Below, piece by piece: positions 29,773 to 44,594 of a stretch of 64,000 nt of DNA (the first letter of the stretch is position 1; each line of letters begins with the position of its first letter). The stretch lies in assembly GCA_049177145.1 (NCBI GenBank), contig CP185406.1:186001-250000 (forward strand), given 5' to 3'. The position numbers and the translations under genes are program-made. The stretch is from Hennigella sp049177145. Lineage in GTDB: Bacteria > Bacillota_I > Bacilli_A > Mycoplasmatales > Mycoplasmoidaceae. Under the pieces are notes generated by a model, which was not told the DNA's origin, did not search any database, and saw only the letters and a program-made list of their open reading frames with translations.

Positions 29773-30549
29773 CTATCTATCTTTAAAGCTTATTTCAGAA
29801 TAAGATAATTTCTTTGAATAGCAAATCTTGTTTCCATATATCCTTTTCAATTTTTCCACTGTAATAATGTCTTTAGCTTTTCCAAAAGAATTAATTCTAT
29901 TATCTTTTATTAATGCAACATTACTTTGCAAAAATAGCGCATGATTAGGATTATGACTTGTTAGAATAATTGTTTTCTTTTCTCTAATTGCTAATTTTTT
30001 TAGTGTTGATAAAACATTGTTTTGGTTTTTTAAATCTAATGCTGATGTTGGCTCATCTAACAATATATATTTTGTATTTTGAATAATAGCAGCACAAATA
30101 CCAATTATTTGTCTTTCACCACCACTTGTTTCTTCCAATGATTTTTCAAGTAGATGTTCAATATTGAATTGTTTAGATAACTCATAAATCCTTCTTAGCT
30201 GACTTTTTTTAGGTATTTCATAAAATTTAAGTTTATTACATAAACTAAACGTTAAGTAATCTAGAACATTAACATCATCAAGTGCTTCTAATCTTTGTGG
30301 AACATAAGCAATTATTTTGCTTCTAGACATAATTGGAACATTTTGGATATCTTTATTCTCAACAATTATTTTTCCTTTTGTTGGTTTAATAAACCCCACA
30401 ATATTTTTTAATAATGTAGTTTTTCCACATCCATTCAAACCAAGTAATACTAAAATTGATTTGTCTTGGACATTTAAATTAACATCTTTTAAAACAAATT
30501 TGCTTTTCTTATTGTACTGAAAGGATAAATTTTGAATTTTAATACTCAT
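29773..30549 (-). CDS. ABC transporter ATPase, FecE/FepC type
   Basis: This 258-residue protein has Walker A GLNGCGKTT, Q-loop YVPQR, signature TSGGERQ, Walker B YILLDEPTSALD and switch His TSHNP. Sequence and neighbours fit the ATPase of iron-siderophore, heme or cobalamin importers. It overlaps the permease gene by 11 bp, implying translational coupling. Confidence 0.9.
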   Translation of the reverse strand: MSIKIQNLSFQYNKKSKFVLKDVNLNVQDKSILVLLGLNGCGKTTLLKNIVGFIKPTKGKIIVENKDIQNVPIMSRSKIIAYVPQRLEALDDVNVLDYLTFSLCNKLKFYEIPKKSQLRRIYELSKQFNIEHLLEKSLEETSGGERQIIGICAAIIQNTKYILLDEPTSALDLKNQNNVLSTLKKLAIREKKTIILTSHNPNHALFLQSNVALIKDNRINSFGKAKDIITVEKLKRIYGNKICYSKKLSYSEISFKDR

Positions 30550-31564
30550 AGAAATTTCTCCTTTTAGTAATTAATATTACTGCAAACACAACTATACCAA
30601 ATATACCTGTAATAGCAGATACAGGAATTTCGGCAGCGGTAAATGTTCGGCAGAAAATATCAACAATTATCATAAATAATCCACCAAAGGTAACGCATAA
30701 TGGTAAAGACTTAACAGTATTTTTACCAGCGATCAATCTTACCATATGTGGAATCACTAATCCTACCCATGCTATAGTTCCACAAAAAGCAACAGAAGTG
30801 GCAGTTAATAATGTGGCAATGCCAATGATAACTACTCTATAAACTTTATAGTTTAAACCTTTGCTTTGGGCTTCTTCTCTACCTAAAGCAATTATGTTTA
30901 ATCTTCATCTAAAACATAACAATACAACTGTGCAAACAACAATAATCGGTAACATTATTCAAACTTCTAGATATGTTGTTGATGCAAATGATCCCATTAA
31001 TCAAAATGTTATCTCGGCTAATTGAGTATCAGGTTTGGCAAAATATTTCACTAATGACAAAACTGATGCCATTAATCCACTTACAATAATTCCAGACAAT
31101 AGTAGAGTTATGTTTCTTCTGCTTTTAAATGCTCTTGCAAGAAAAACCACAGCAACTACTGTACCTATACCAAATATAAAAGAGAATAAACTAACAAAAC
31201 CTGTTGCTAAACCTGCAACAATAGCCAAAGCGGCCCCAACCCCCGAACCATTAGATACACCGAGCAAATCAGGTGATACTAATTCATTCTTGAATGTTTC
31301 TTGGTAAAGCAAACCTGAGATACTTAATGCTATACCAGATAAACCTGCAATTATTGTTCTGGGTAATCGTAGATTAACAATTATGTTTCGCTCCATTTGA
31401 TAAGAAGGATCAGAAGTAAACAATGCCAAAAAGAATTGCTTAAACCCGATAGTATATCTTCCCACCATTAAAGCAACAAGAAAGAAAACAATGAAAAGGA
31501 TAGCAGAAATTAAAACAAACAATCAAGTCTTGGTTTTTATTTTATTCTGATAAATCTTTACCAT
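30539..31564 (-). CDS. ABC transporter permease, FecCD/BtuC family
   Basis: This 341-residue protein has about nine to ten membrane helices and the family signature NLRLPRTIIAGLSGIALSISG plus LLGVSNGSGVGAAL. The start at 31564 (ATG, MVKIYQNKIKTKTW) overlaps the binding-protein gene by 23 bp and gives a normal basic N-terminus; a TTG 42 bp later is the alternative. One permease gene means a homodimeric channel for an iron complex, heme or vitamin B12. Confidence 0.88.
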
Positions 31565-32615
31565 TTGCATCTTTGCCTTCTTGCATATATTGAACTTCTT
31601 GATCTGTTAAATCTTTATTGAAGTATTGTTTGATTGTTGTTTTAATCATTTGACTTATGTCGTATTGAAATATGTCTGGGTAAGCCTTATTTGCTATGTC
31701 ATATAGAAATACTGGTGTCATTGCTGATAATTGTTCAAACATTGTCAACCCTACTGGAATTGTATAGATTTGATTATTCTTTACTGCATCCAGTAATTTA
31801 TATTCAGAATCATTTTTCAATTGTTGTACAAGTTTGTTTTGAAATTTACCACCAATAAAGAAGATATCTGGTTTAAAACTCAATACCTCTTCTTTAGAAG
31901 GTCTTGGGTTTGTAAGGTTTGAACCAGCATAATCAAAACCTAGTGTTCTAAATGCAAATTCAGTGAATGATCCTTTTGTGTCCGTATATTCTATTCCTTC
32001 ATTTCTATCACCACGAACATAGAACACTTTCTTTTTAGCTTCATTTTTAAATTTGGACAATTGTCCCTTTATATCTTCAATTGCTGTGTCTACATCATTT
32101 TCTCATTTGTCAACATTTGGTTTTACATAATCATAGTTTCATAATTTTGCTATAGTATCAGCATAGAAATGTGTTCAAGTATCAAATGTTGGATTTCCAT
32201 ATAGGGAAATACATAATGCTTTAATACCATGTTGTTTTAATCCATCAGAAATATACTTTTCTGGTGCAAAAACTAAATCGACATTCCTAATTATGAATGT
32301 CTCGTGACTTTCATTGTAATCATAACGATAATCATTTTTAGATTCTGGATATATTGTTTCCACTCATGGATTATCATAGATTGGTGCATAAGCACCATCA
32401 ACTTTGTCTTTCAACCCAAAAGCAATTAACAAATCATAGGTTGTTCGTGATACACAAGCAACCTTATCTGGATTTTGTTTAATTTGAATTGAATCACCTA
32501 GCATATCAGTTACTGTAATAAGATCGCCAGGTTGTTCCCCACAAGAAGCTAAAGTAATTGGACAAATAGTAATTACTCCAACAACTGGAGGTAGTAATAA
32601 TTTTTTTAATTGCAT
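31542..32615 (-). CDS. Substrate-binding lipoprotein, FecB/FhuD-like
   Basis: This 357-residue protein has a lipobox (PITLASC, Cys about 25). The fold class (class III binding protein, two lobes) is supported by VTDMLGDSIQIKQNPDKVAC, LIAFGLKDKVDG, KPDIFFIGG and VGLTMFEQL. It should capture an iron chelate, heme or corrinoid for the permease downstream. A good Shine-Dalgarno (AGGAGG) lies before ATG. The leader is about 90 nt long with a stable hairpin, unlike the leaderless genes nearby, which suggests regulation. Confidence 0.87.
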
Positions 32616-32662
32616 AATTAACCTCCTACAATTAAAAAGCTACAAGAAATTTTTCTCATAGA

Positions 32663-32694
32663 CTCGAGCAGACGGTTTTCACGTCTTGAACGAG
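32663..32694 (-). promoter_or_regulatory. Leader hairpin upstream of the ABC importer operon
   Basis: On the minus strand CTCG-TTCA-AGACG-TGAAAAC-CGTCT-GCT-CGAG folds into two stacked stems with an internal loop. It lies between a TATAAT near 32707-32712 and the ribosome-binding site of the binding-protein gene. Position and GC content suggest an RNA regulatory element; I do not recognise a known riboswitch class. Confidence 0.5.
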
Positions 32695-32715
32695 AATTTC
32701 ATTTCTATTATATAG

Positions 32716-32745
32716 AAAAAACTAGGACTCTCGCCCTAGTTTTTC
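32716..32745. terminator. CTAG-type hairpin ending the rRNA operon
   Basis: ACTAGG...CCTAGT with A and T runs, starting 8 nt after 5S on the minus strand. It is the likely terminator of the rRNA operon and the parent of the copies beside the two extra 5S sequences. Confidence 0.85.
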
Positions 32746-32752
32746 CATTAAA

Positions 32753-32855
32753 GCAACGTCTTTCTATTCTCCCCAGCGGGTACATTCGACTTCATAGGGC
32801 TTGACTTCTGTGTTCGGGATGGGAACAGGTATTTCCCCTACAATATTAACGCTGC
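32753..32855 (-). rRNA. rrf: 5S ribosomal RNA
   Basis: The sequence contains the conserved 5S core (CCTGTTCCCATCCCGAACAC, then AGAAGTCAAGC). Its ends pair (GCAGCGTT with GACGTTGC), giving a ~103-nt RNA. It follows 23S in the same direction by about 90 nt. Confidence 0.93.
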
Positions 32856-32925
32856 AAAACATTTGAAATGTCTTTGCAAGTTTTATAAAACCAACAATAT
32901 TCTAGTTATTTTTGATCTAATTTAA

Positions 32926-32935
32926 AGGATTAGTC
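32926..32935 (-). other. 3' arm of 23S processing stem
   Basis: AGGATTAGTC (plus strand) is complementary to GACTAATCCT at 35849-35858; in the transcript they form a 10-bp stem bracketing 23S, a typical RNase III site. Confidence 0.75.
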
Positions 32936-32944
32936 CTTTCTAAA

Positions 32945-35840
<2,896 letters not shown>

Positions 35841-35848
35841 TTAGAATT

Positions 35849-36080
35849 GACTAATCCTATATTCATTGTGATCAAAAAATATTTGGACTAGAAAGATTGT
35901 TGATTTTATAAAACTTTCAAAGAACATTCCTGGAAGACGCAAGTTCTTCCAAAACTAAATAGAATCCGACCTTACTAAATTTGTGAGTGGTAATAACAAA
36001 TAATGTCCTTGCGTTATTACCTAGATAATAAGGATTTAATGTGTACACTTGTAAAAACAAGTTAATATTTTTACTCCATA
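35849..36080 (-). other. 16S-23S spacer without tRNA
   Basis: About 230 nt. It contains the 5' arm of the 23S stem (35849-35858) and the 3' arm of the 16S stem (AAAACTAAATAGAATCCG at 35951-35968, complementary to 37586-37603). No tRNA fold is seen. Confidence 0.8.
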
Positions 36081-37583
<1,503 letters not shown>

Positions 37584-37585
37584 GA

Positions 37586-37603
37586 CGGATTCTATTTAGT
37601 TTT
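37586..37603 (-). other. 5' arm of 16S processing stem
   Basis: CGGATTCTATTTAGTTTT pairs perfectly with the arm at 35951-35968 in the spacer. Confidence 0.8.
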
Positions 37604-37729
37604 CAAAGATCTTGCTACCAACGTATATTACATATAGGGGCCGAACCCCTTGTTTTTGCGTGGTTATATAAGTATATAGGAAAATCGACTAAAATTAAAA
37701 AAATCTTAAAATTTTGCAAAAAACTTTTC
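37604..37729 (-). promoter_or_regulatory. rRNA operon leader and probable promoter
   Basis: On the minus strand a TATAAC/TATATA-rich block near 37665-37685 is a likely -10 region. It is followed by a GGGG-TTCGG-CCCC hairpin (near 37637-37650) in the leader. The -35 is not clear. The exact start cannot be set by eye. Confidence 0.45.
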
Positions 37730-37765
37730 TACTATAAAATTTTTATAAATAAAAATTTTATAGTA
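37730..37765. repeat. A/T palindrome with 17-bp arms and AA centre
   Basis: TACTATAAAATTTTTAT, AA, then its complement, between the divergent rRNA operon and lipoprotein genes. Same centre (TTTATAAATAAA) as the elements at 10954 and 60772. The remaining non-coding sequence to 37899 holds only A/T-rich promoter-like sequence, with TATAAT near 37864-37870. Confidence 0.7.
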
Positions 37766-37899
37766 AATTGTTAAAAATAGGATATTTTTAAAAAATTGGA
37801 TTAGTTATGAATTTGGGATGTAACGACCACATTTATAAATGTTGAAAAAATTTATATATAAATATATAATTTTTAGATAAGGAAAAATAGGTGAAAAAT

Positions 37900-38880
37900 A
37901 TGAAGTTAAAAAGAAAATTAATCCCTGTTCTTGGTTTAGCAGCAACAAGTTTGACTGTTACACCATTAGCATTAACAAGCTGTTCAAAAAATACTAGTAA
38001 TAGTAATGGAATGGTAAACTTACTAGAAAAGTTTATTCCCCGTGGCAAACAACATCCATATGATGAAATGCCTAGCCCAGTGCAAGCAAATGAAACATTC
38101 TTGGCAGAAGCAAATAAAGAAAAAATATTTGTTCAAGACATGATTTGAGGTAAATATAAATTTATTGACTATTTAATGAATAGTCGATTTATGGCACCAA
38201 ATCCAAATCTTAATCAGGGTTTTAAAGCTGTAACTGCTAAAGTAGCTTTAGCTGTATTAGTTTTAAATTCTATGAGTAATGTTCATTTTGGCATCTCAAA
38301 TGTCACTATTGAATCTAAAACATTTGATGGCCATGCTTATCCAATTATTTCATATGATGTAGATTATGAAATTGATTATGACGTATATTACGAAACAGTA
38401 TATGAGCAAGATGTTGGCAAAATGACAGGTAAAATAAAAGTTACTGATTTACCTTATTCATTTGATAATACAATGGCCGAAACTGGTGACCCATCATTAT
38501 GATCTTTTGCACCAGCTAGAAATATTATTGTTAATCACCCTGAACATCCATGATCAATTGATTACTATGTTAATCGAAAAGAAATACAAACGATAACTAT
38601 TCGTGGTGCGATAGTACAAAAAGAAGTTGATGAGAGCCTTGAATATAGATTTACATACGAAAATTGACAAGATCAAGGTGAAATTCCATCACAGATTATC
38701 CAAGCACTTTGTTTTCCTGAAACAAAAATGGTTAAAACTAAAACTTTTGTGGCAGGACAAGTTGTTCAAGCAATAGGTAGATATGATGTTAACCAAGGCA
38801 TCTCTAATGGTTTATTTACATTAGCATCATTCTCATGATATATGCTACCGGTTCCAATAAGACCAATCACCACAAAATAA
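37900..38880 (+). CDS. Lipoprotein, first of a paralogous pair
   Basis: This 326-residue protein starts MKLKRKLIPVLGLAA with lipobox PLALTSC (Cys about 27). The mature part has a beta-rich, Tyr/Asp-rich stretch (about residues 140-180) and no family I recognise. The start ATG at 37900 is chosen over the GTG 9 bp upstream because it aligns with the paralog start (MKLKSKFIPIIA) and has AGGTG at the right distance. It is followed 10 bp later by the second lipoprotein gene, so the two form an operon. Ends TITTK-like, read through several TGA codons. Confidence 0.75.
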
Positions 38881-38890
38881 GGAGTATACT

Positions 38891-40603
38891 ATGAAATTAA
38901 AAAGTAAATTTATTCCAATAATCGCTTCGTGTGCTGTCATCAGCACAATTGCACCAATTACATTAACTTCATGTAGTGAAGGTAGTAGTGGTGAATTTAA
39001 ATATCTTGACCTTGTAAAAAAACACATCCCAACTAACTATAGTCCTCTAGAATCAGAAGAACCATTATCTACTTTTGAAGTTGCGACTGAAAAATATATT
39101 AACTGAATTAAGAAAAATAAATCATATTTTACAGATGATTGGGGATATGGTACTTATTGAAACTGAATGCAAACATTACCACCTAAGAACCTTCTAAACC
39201 CAATGTGCTATAGCGCAAAATTAACTGATTTAAAAGTAGGTACAAATGAACCAAGATTTGGTACAACATTTGTGCAATATCCTGGACGTGGCGAAGCAAT
39301 AGAATATCCAACTATCTCTGTTGATGTCCAATTCCACGCTGACTTTTCAATGGAATTTTTGAATGTATTCAAAGGTCCAGAAAAATCAGAAGATTACCCA
39401 TCAAGTTCTACATATAAAATTGATTACACATTAGATGTAACATCTAAAATAGACAATATGTTATTCTTTGTCAAGACAAACGGTTTGGATGTCAACTACA
39501 AAGAACTAAGTTTAAAAAAAGACACAGCCTCTGATGGAGTTAATGCATGAAACGTTACAACATTTGACCGTGGATCTAACTCAGCATATGAGTATAGAAC
39601 AGATAATTGAGGTATGGATGTAAAATCTGTATGTCAACGTAAAATTGATGTTATAGAAGAATCACAATTAGTTAAAACTGAATCATGTACAAACTCTTTT
39701 TCAGCAAATATTAACAATTTGCTTTTGTTTAACTATGTTCAACAAGTTCTTATGGAAGGAAATGAAATATTCTCAGAATTAATGAGTTTCCCTGCAACAC
39801 TTGGATCAGAAGCTTCACTTGATGAAGAAGAATATTTGAAATATCGTTTAGATAATCTAATCGATCAGCTAACTGGTATTAATAGTGGTGGCATGGCACA
39901 AGACCAAGTTGATTTCTTAATTTATACTGCTAGTGCTGCCACAATTGACTTTGCATCTTTCTATTTATCACAAGAAGGTGCCCCATATTCATTTAACACA
40001 TATAATCCTTTAACTGTTACAAGAGCAATCCCTGAAGATGACCAAGATTTAGAAGGACCTTTCCACTTTTACAATTACTTTAATTTAACAGACGGATTTG
40101 AAAACAGCGGTTATTCACCATGGTCATTGGAAAAACCAAGTGATTCTACTCGTATAGACAATGATACTAAGAAAATTGAAAAAATAGAATTAGATTTAGA
40201 TGATGGTGAGGTTGTAAGATTAGATGAAATCAATCAAGTTAACCCTGATTTCAAACTCGCTCTTGTTTTAACAGGATTTGATAATAGCGATGTTATTTTC
40301 AACAACAATGGACAAACTTCTCCTCTAACAGCTGCTTATGATGACCCAAAAAGACCTGTTTCACCGCTTTTGCTTGAAGGTCATATATATAAAGTGAAAC
40401 CAGATGGAACTTTGGATATGACTGAAGAATATGCATACACACCAGATGATATGAAAAGTGGTTATGATTCATTTAGACTTCTTTTAACAAATGAGATACC
40501 TGTAAAAATTACTTATGATGATTCAACAGTTGAACCTGGTGATACTCATATTTTAGTTGATACTCCAATAGCAACAATTAACTTTTCAGATGAAAAAAAA
40601 TAA
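38891..40603 (+). CDS. Lipoprotein, second of a paralogous pair
   Basis: This 570-residue protein has a signal peptide close to that of the preceding gene, lipobox ITLTSC (Cys about 26). Both mature parts begin alike (LLEKFIPRGKQHPYDE versus LVKKHIPTNYSPLESE) and contain a similar tail-like block (NSMSNVHF / NNLLLFNYVQQVL), so they are diverged copies. The longer C-terminal region is acidic and beta-rich. Ribosome-binding site AAGGAG. Probably a surface protein of unknown role. Confidence 0.75.
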
Positions 40604-40626
40604 AAAGAGGTTGAACCTCTTTTTTC
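40602..40626. terminator. Terminator AAAAAGAGG-TTGAA-CCTCTTTTTT
   Basis: A 9-bp stem between the convergent lipoprotein and gpmI genes, usable on both strands. Confidence 0.85.
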
Positions 40627-42135
40627 TTAATACAATGGTTGCTTTTCCATTTCTTTAGGAATATCAATCTCCAAATATTTCAAAATAGTTGGAGCAATGT
40701 TTCCTAAACTACCTGTATCTTTTAATCTTATATAAGGATCTGTGCAAATAAAGAATACGGGTGTGGTTGTGTGTGCGGTGTATGGCTTGCCTTCATCATC
40801 CAAGACTTTATCACAATTACCATGATCAGATGTGATGAATAAAGTGATACCATTTTGTCTTGCATATTGCACAACTTGTCCAAGACAAGTATCAACTGTT
40901 TCTATAGCTTTAATGGTTGGTTCCATTTTTCCTGTATGACCAACCATATCACAGTTTGCATAGTTACAAACAAAGAAATCAAATTGGTCCATGTTTGCAA
41001 GTAATTCTGCTGTAACTTCATGAGCAGACATTTCTGGTTTTAGATCATATGTTGCTACTTTAGGAGAAGGAATAACGATCTTTTCTTCATTTGGATATTC
41101 CTTTTCCTTACCACCATCTAAGAAGTAAGTAACGTGAGCATATTTTTCTGTTTCAGCAATTCTTAATTGAGTTAAACCAGCTTTAGATACTACCTCACCA
41201 AGCGGGTTTGTAACTTCTTGTGGCGGGTAGATAACAATATCACTATCAATACCATCATAAGTTACCATTGTAACTAAAGTTAAATCTAAATCTCAAGCTG
41301 GTGATGTTTGTTCAAATAATTTTGATTTTTTAAATAAGTGACAAATTTGTCTTGCACGATCTTGTCTAAAGTTAAAGAAGAAGACAATATCACCTTTTTC
41401 TAGTTTTGTGTCAGGGTTGTTACGTTTGTATGCCGGAACAACAAATTCATCTGTAATTCCACTATCACCAAAACCTTGCGCCATATAGTCTTCTATATCT
41501 GCATAGTTTGGACCTTTGTGCATCATTGCATCAATGGTCTTAAGACTACGATCCCAGTTTTGATCACGATCCATTGCATAGTATCTACCACTGATGGTAG
41601 CTACTTTTACAATTTCACCGTAATCAACATCAATATTTTCAATTTCTTTTAAATCATATGGAATTGAACCAGGAGCAACATCACGTCCATCAGAAATGAT
41701 GTGAGCTATCGTTTTCACACCATTATTACCACAATGGCGTAAAATCCTTAACATATGTGTTAACTTACTGTGAACACCACCATAAGATGTTAAACCAATA
41801 ACATGTACTTTAGCTTTTTTCTTCTTTGCTAAAGCAATCATTTTTTGGAAATTTGAATTGTAAATGAACTGATTGTTTTCAATATCATTGTCAATTCTAA
41901 CTAATTCAGATTGTACCGTTCTTCCTGCACCAATGTTTAAATGACCAACTTCACTATTACCAGCCTGTGCTTTTGGTAAACCTACTGCCAAGCCACTAGC
42001 TTGTAGTTTACAATTTGGACATTCTTCTAACAATTTATCAATGTTAGGGTGGTTTGCTTTTCTAAAAGCATTACCAGGATTATCTGGTCCCATTCCAATT
42101 CCATCTAGAATTATTAGTCCTACTTTCTTAGTCAT
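40627..42135 (-). CDS. gpmI: Cofactor-independent phosphoglycerate mutase
   Basis: This 502-residue protein interconverts 3- and 2-phosphoglycerate in glycolysis using two Mn ions. The phosphatase-like core is visible: LIILDGIGMG, QAGNSEVGHLNIGAGR (catalytic Ser), SDGRDVAP, FFNFRQDRARQ, and late NYANCDMVGHTG, SDHGNCD and HTTTPV metal ligands. Length is normal for the family. Its start lies inside the 3' end of tpiA, so the two glycolytic genes are coupled. Confidence 0.95.
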
Positions 42136-42848
42136 AGATTTAACTCCTTTAATATCTTAGTCATCTTTGTTGGATCTAAACTTGCTCCACCAATTAATGA
42201 ACCATCTACACTTTTAAGTGTGACAATGTCAAGGGCATTTTGTTCATTAACTGAACCACCATATAAAACTGGTGTATGTTTAGCAAATGATTTAATGTAA
42301 CCACACAGATTACTAATTTCTTTTAATGTTGGTGTTTTGCCAGAACCAATTGCTCATAATGGTTCATAGGCAATAATACACTCACTTGCATCAACACCTT
42401 TAAAGATTGTCTTTAACTGTTTTGCTAAAACTTGTTTTGTTTGCTTCTTATTGTATTGGTTCAATGATTCACCAATGCAAATAACGGGGGTAATTTTATT
42501 TGCAAGACAAGTTTTAACTTTTTGATTTACTATTTCATCAGTGCATCCTAAATACTTTCTTGTTTCAGAATGGCCAACAATAGCATAGCTAATATTGAAA
42601 TCTTTAAGTTGTTGACAGCCAACTTGGCCAGTATAACTACCAGCCAAGTTTTGAGCTACATCTTGGGCAAGAATTATAGTTTGCCCTTTTTTAAGATTTG
42701 TTGCTAAACCTAATCCTAAATATGTTGGAGCAAACCCGTAAACTATTTTTTTATTTGCAATTAAATGTTTATTAAAGATAGCAAAGAACTTTGCAATATC
42801 TTTGATATTTTTATTTAATTTTCAATTGCCCAAAATATATTTTTTCAT
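42120..42848 (-). CDS. tpiA: Triosephosphate isomerase
   Basis: This 242-residue protein interconverts dihydroxyacetone phosphate and glyceraldehyde 3-phosphate. It has N-terminal GNWKLN, AIVGHSETR (His/Ser/Glu region), the catalytic Glu in IIAYEPLWAIG, and LYGGSVN / IGGASL for phosphate. Reading TGA as Trp carries the frame to TAG at 42120, overlapping gpmI by 16 bp; the ATG overlaps the stop of the mutase gene upstream by one base. Confidence 0.93.
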
Positions 42849-44557
42849 TATTTAGAATATTTGAATCCTTTTAAAATTGCTTTTTCAATCCTTGCAATAT
42901 TCATAACAGCAGCAGCTTTTAATTGTCCTGCCATTTCATTTACAAAGTTTAGATAAACTTTAAATTTAGGTTCAGTGCCAGATACTCTGAATCTAATTCA
43001 TGATTCTTTATCTAATTGTCATACAACACAATCAGATTCCTTTTGTTTGTAAACACGTTTGATTGTGTAGTCAAATAACTTTCTTTCTTTAATATGTAAA
43101 GCACGGTTCATCATTTTTCTTGCATCTGCTTTTCAATTATCTGATTGGATAGTGTAACTATAAGTTTGTGCAAATGATGGACCATAAATATCAAATAGAC
43201 GATCACATAGATAATCATGTAAATCAGGGAAATATGCATTTCCTCTATTTAATACTTCTAGTGCTAAGATTGTTGCACCAAAAGCATCTTTATCACGACA
43301 AACAGTATGAACTAAAGAACCTATAGCTTCTTCAAAACCTAAGATAAATTCATATTTTTCATCAAGTGAATCTAGCATGTTGCTCATTCATTTGAAACCT
43401 GTTTTAGTTCTTAATACTTCTGCTTTATATTTAGAAGCAATTCTATCAACATAACTTGTTGATACGTGTGTAGTAATAATAAGAGGTGTCTTTTGGCCAA
43501 ATTGTTTACGGTTTAAAATGTAATGAGCAAAAATAATTCCCATTTCATTTCCAGTTAAGAATCTTCAACGGTTTGTCTTTTTGAAACCCATTGACATTCG
43601 ATCACCATCTGGATCACAACCAATGATGATGGTTGATTTTACTTTTGTTGCAAAGTTAATTACATCATCAAATGCTTTAGGGTTTTCTGGGTTAGAGATT
43701 GGACAATCTTCAAACTTACCAGAAATGTTTGCGTGTTTAGGATAAACATAAACTTTCTTAAAACCAAGTCTTGTTAAAAGTTTTGGCATTAATTCAGTTG
43801 TAGTTCCATGGAAACCAGTAAAGACAATTGGAACTTTCTTAATTGCAGCTCTAGGAAGCAAGAAAGCTCTATCTAAGTTTATGGCTTTAATTATTTCATC
43901 AAAGAATCCATCAACTAATTCGTCATACTTAATGTATTTAATTTCGGTTTGTCTTCTTGAAAAGTATTGATTCAAGTTAAAAATTTCGCTACTTTGTGGC
44001 ATATGTTTAATAATGCTTTCAGCTTCATCAGGTAATACCTGAGCACCTAAATGGTTGTAAGCTTTAAAACCATTATCTTCTTTAGGATTATGACTTGCTG
44101 TGATGTTTACACCACCATCAAGTTTGTATCTTCTTATAGCATATGAAACCATTGGTGTTGGAAGAAGTTTATTTTGTTCCATTAGATAAACTATGATTCC
44201 CATTCCTCTTGCAACATCAGCACAAGCCATAGCAAATAGATCAGAGTTTAATCTATTGTCATGACAAATAACAATTGATGGTCTGCTACGTCCTGTTGCC
44301 AAAATATATTTGCAATAACCAACCATGATTTGTTGGTAAACATATATGTTTAAATATTGTGTACCAGGTCCCATCTTGGTTCTAATTCCTGCTGTACCAA
44401 ATGCAAGTGGTTTATCAGAAAAGGCAAATTTCTTTTCCTTTGCACTCATCTCATTAATCTGTTGTTTCATTTGAGATGTTAAATTCTCAAGCTTTAATCA
44501 ATCATTTGGATTAAGAGGATTTAACTGTTCTTTTTTTGTTGTGTTTTTCTTCTTCAT
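42848..44557 (-). CDS. Phosphoglucomutase/phosphomannomutase family (phosphopentomutase candidate)
   Basis: This 569-residue alpha-D-phosphohexomutase has LAFGTAGIRTKMG, the phosphoserine loop TASHNPKEDNG, metal site DPDGDR, and sugar-binding GFEEAIG. Mollicutes use such enzymes as phosphoglucomutase and, beside deo genes, as phosphopentomutase (ribose/deoxyribose 1- to 5-phosphate). Here deoC and deoD are directly upstream and tpiA/gpmI downstream, so it links nucleoside breakdown to glycolysis and also supplies glucose 1-phosphate for galU. Substrate range cannot be read from sequence. Confidence 0.9.
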
Positions 44558-44594
44558 ATGCTCTCCTAATAGCTTGGGCATTGCTGCCCAATAA

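Noticed and set aside
31035..31307. Plus-strand frame within the permease gene
   Set aside because: Antisense to a clear FecCD permease; no start signals.
32616..32715. Known riboswitch upstream of the importer
   Set aside because: The two-stem hairpin does not match the cobalamin, Mn or other classes I know; kept only as a generic leader element.
13369..32745. CTAG hairpins considered as a CRISPR array
   Set aside because: They are spaced by whole genes, vary in loop and stem, and no cas genes are present.
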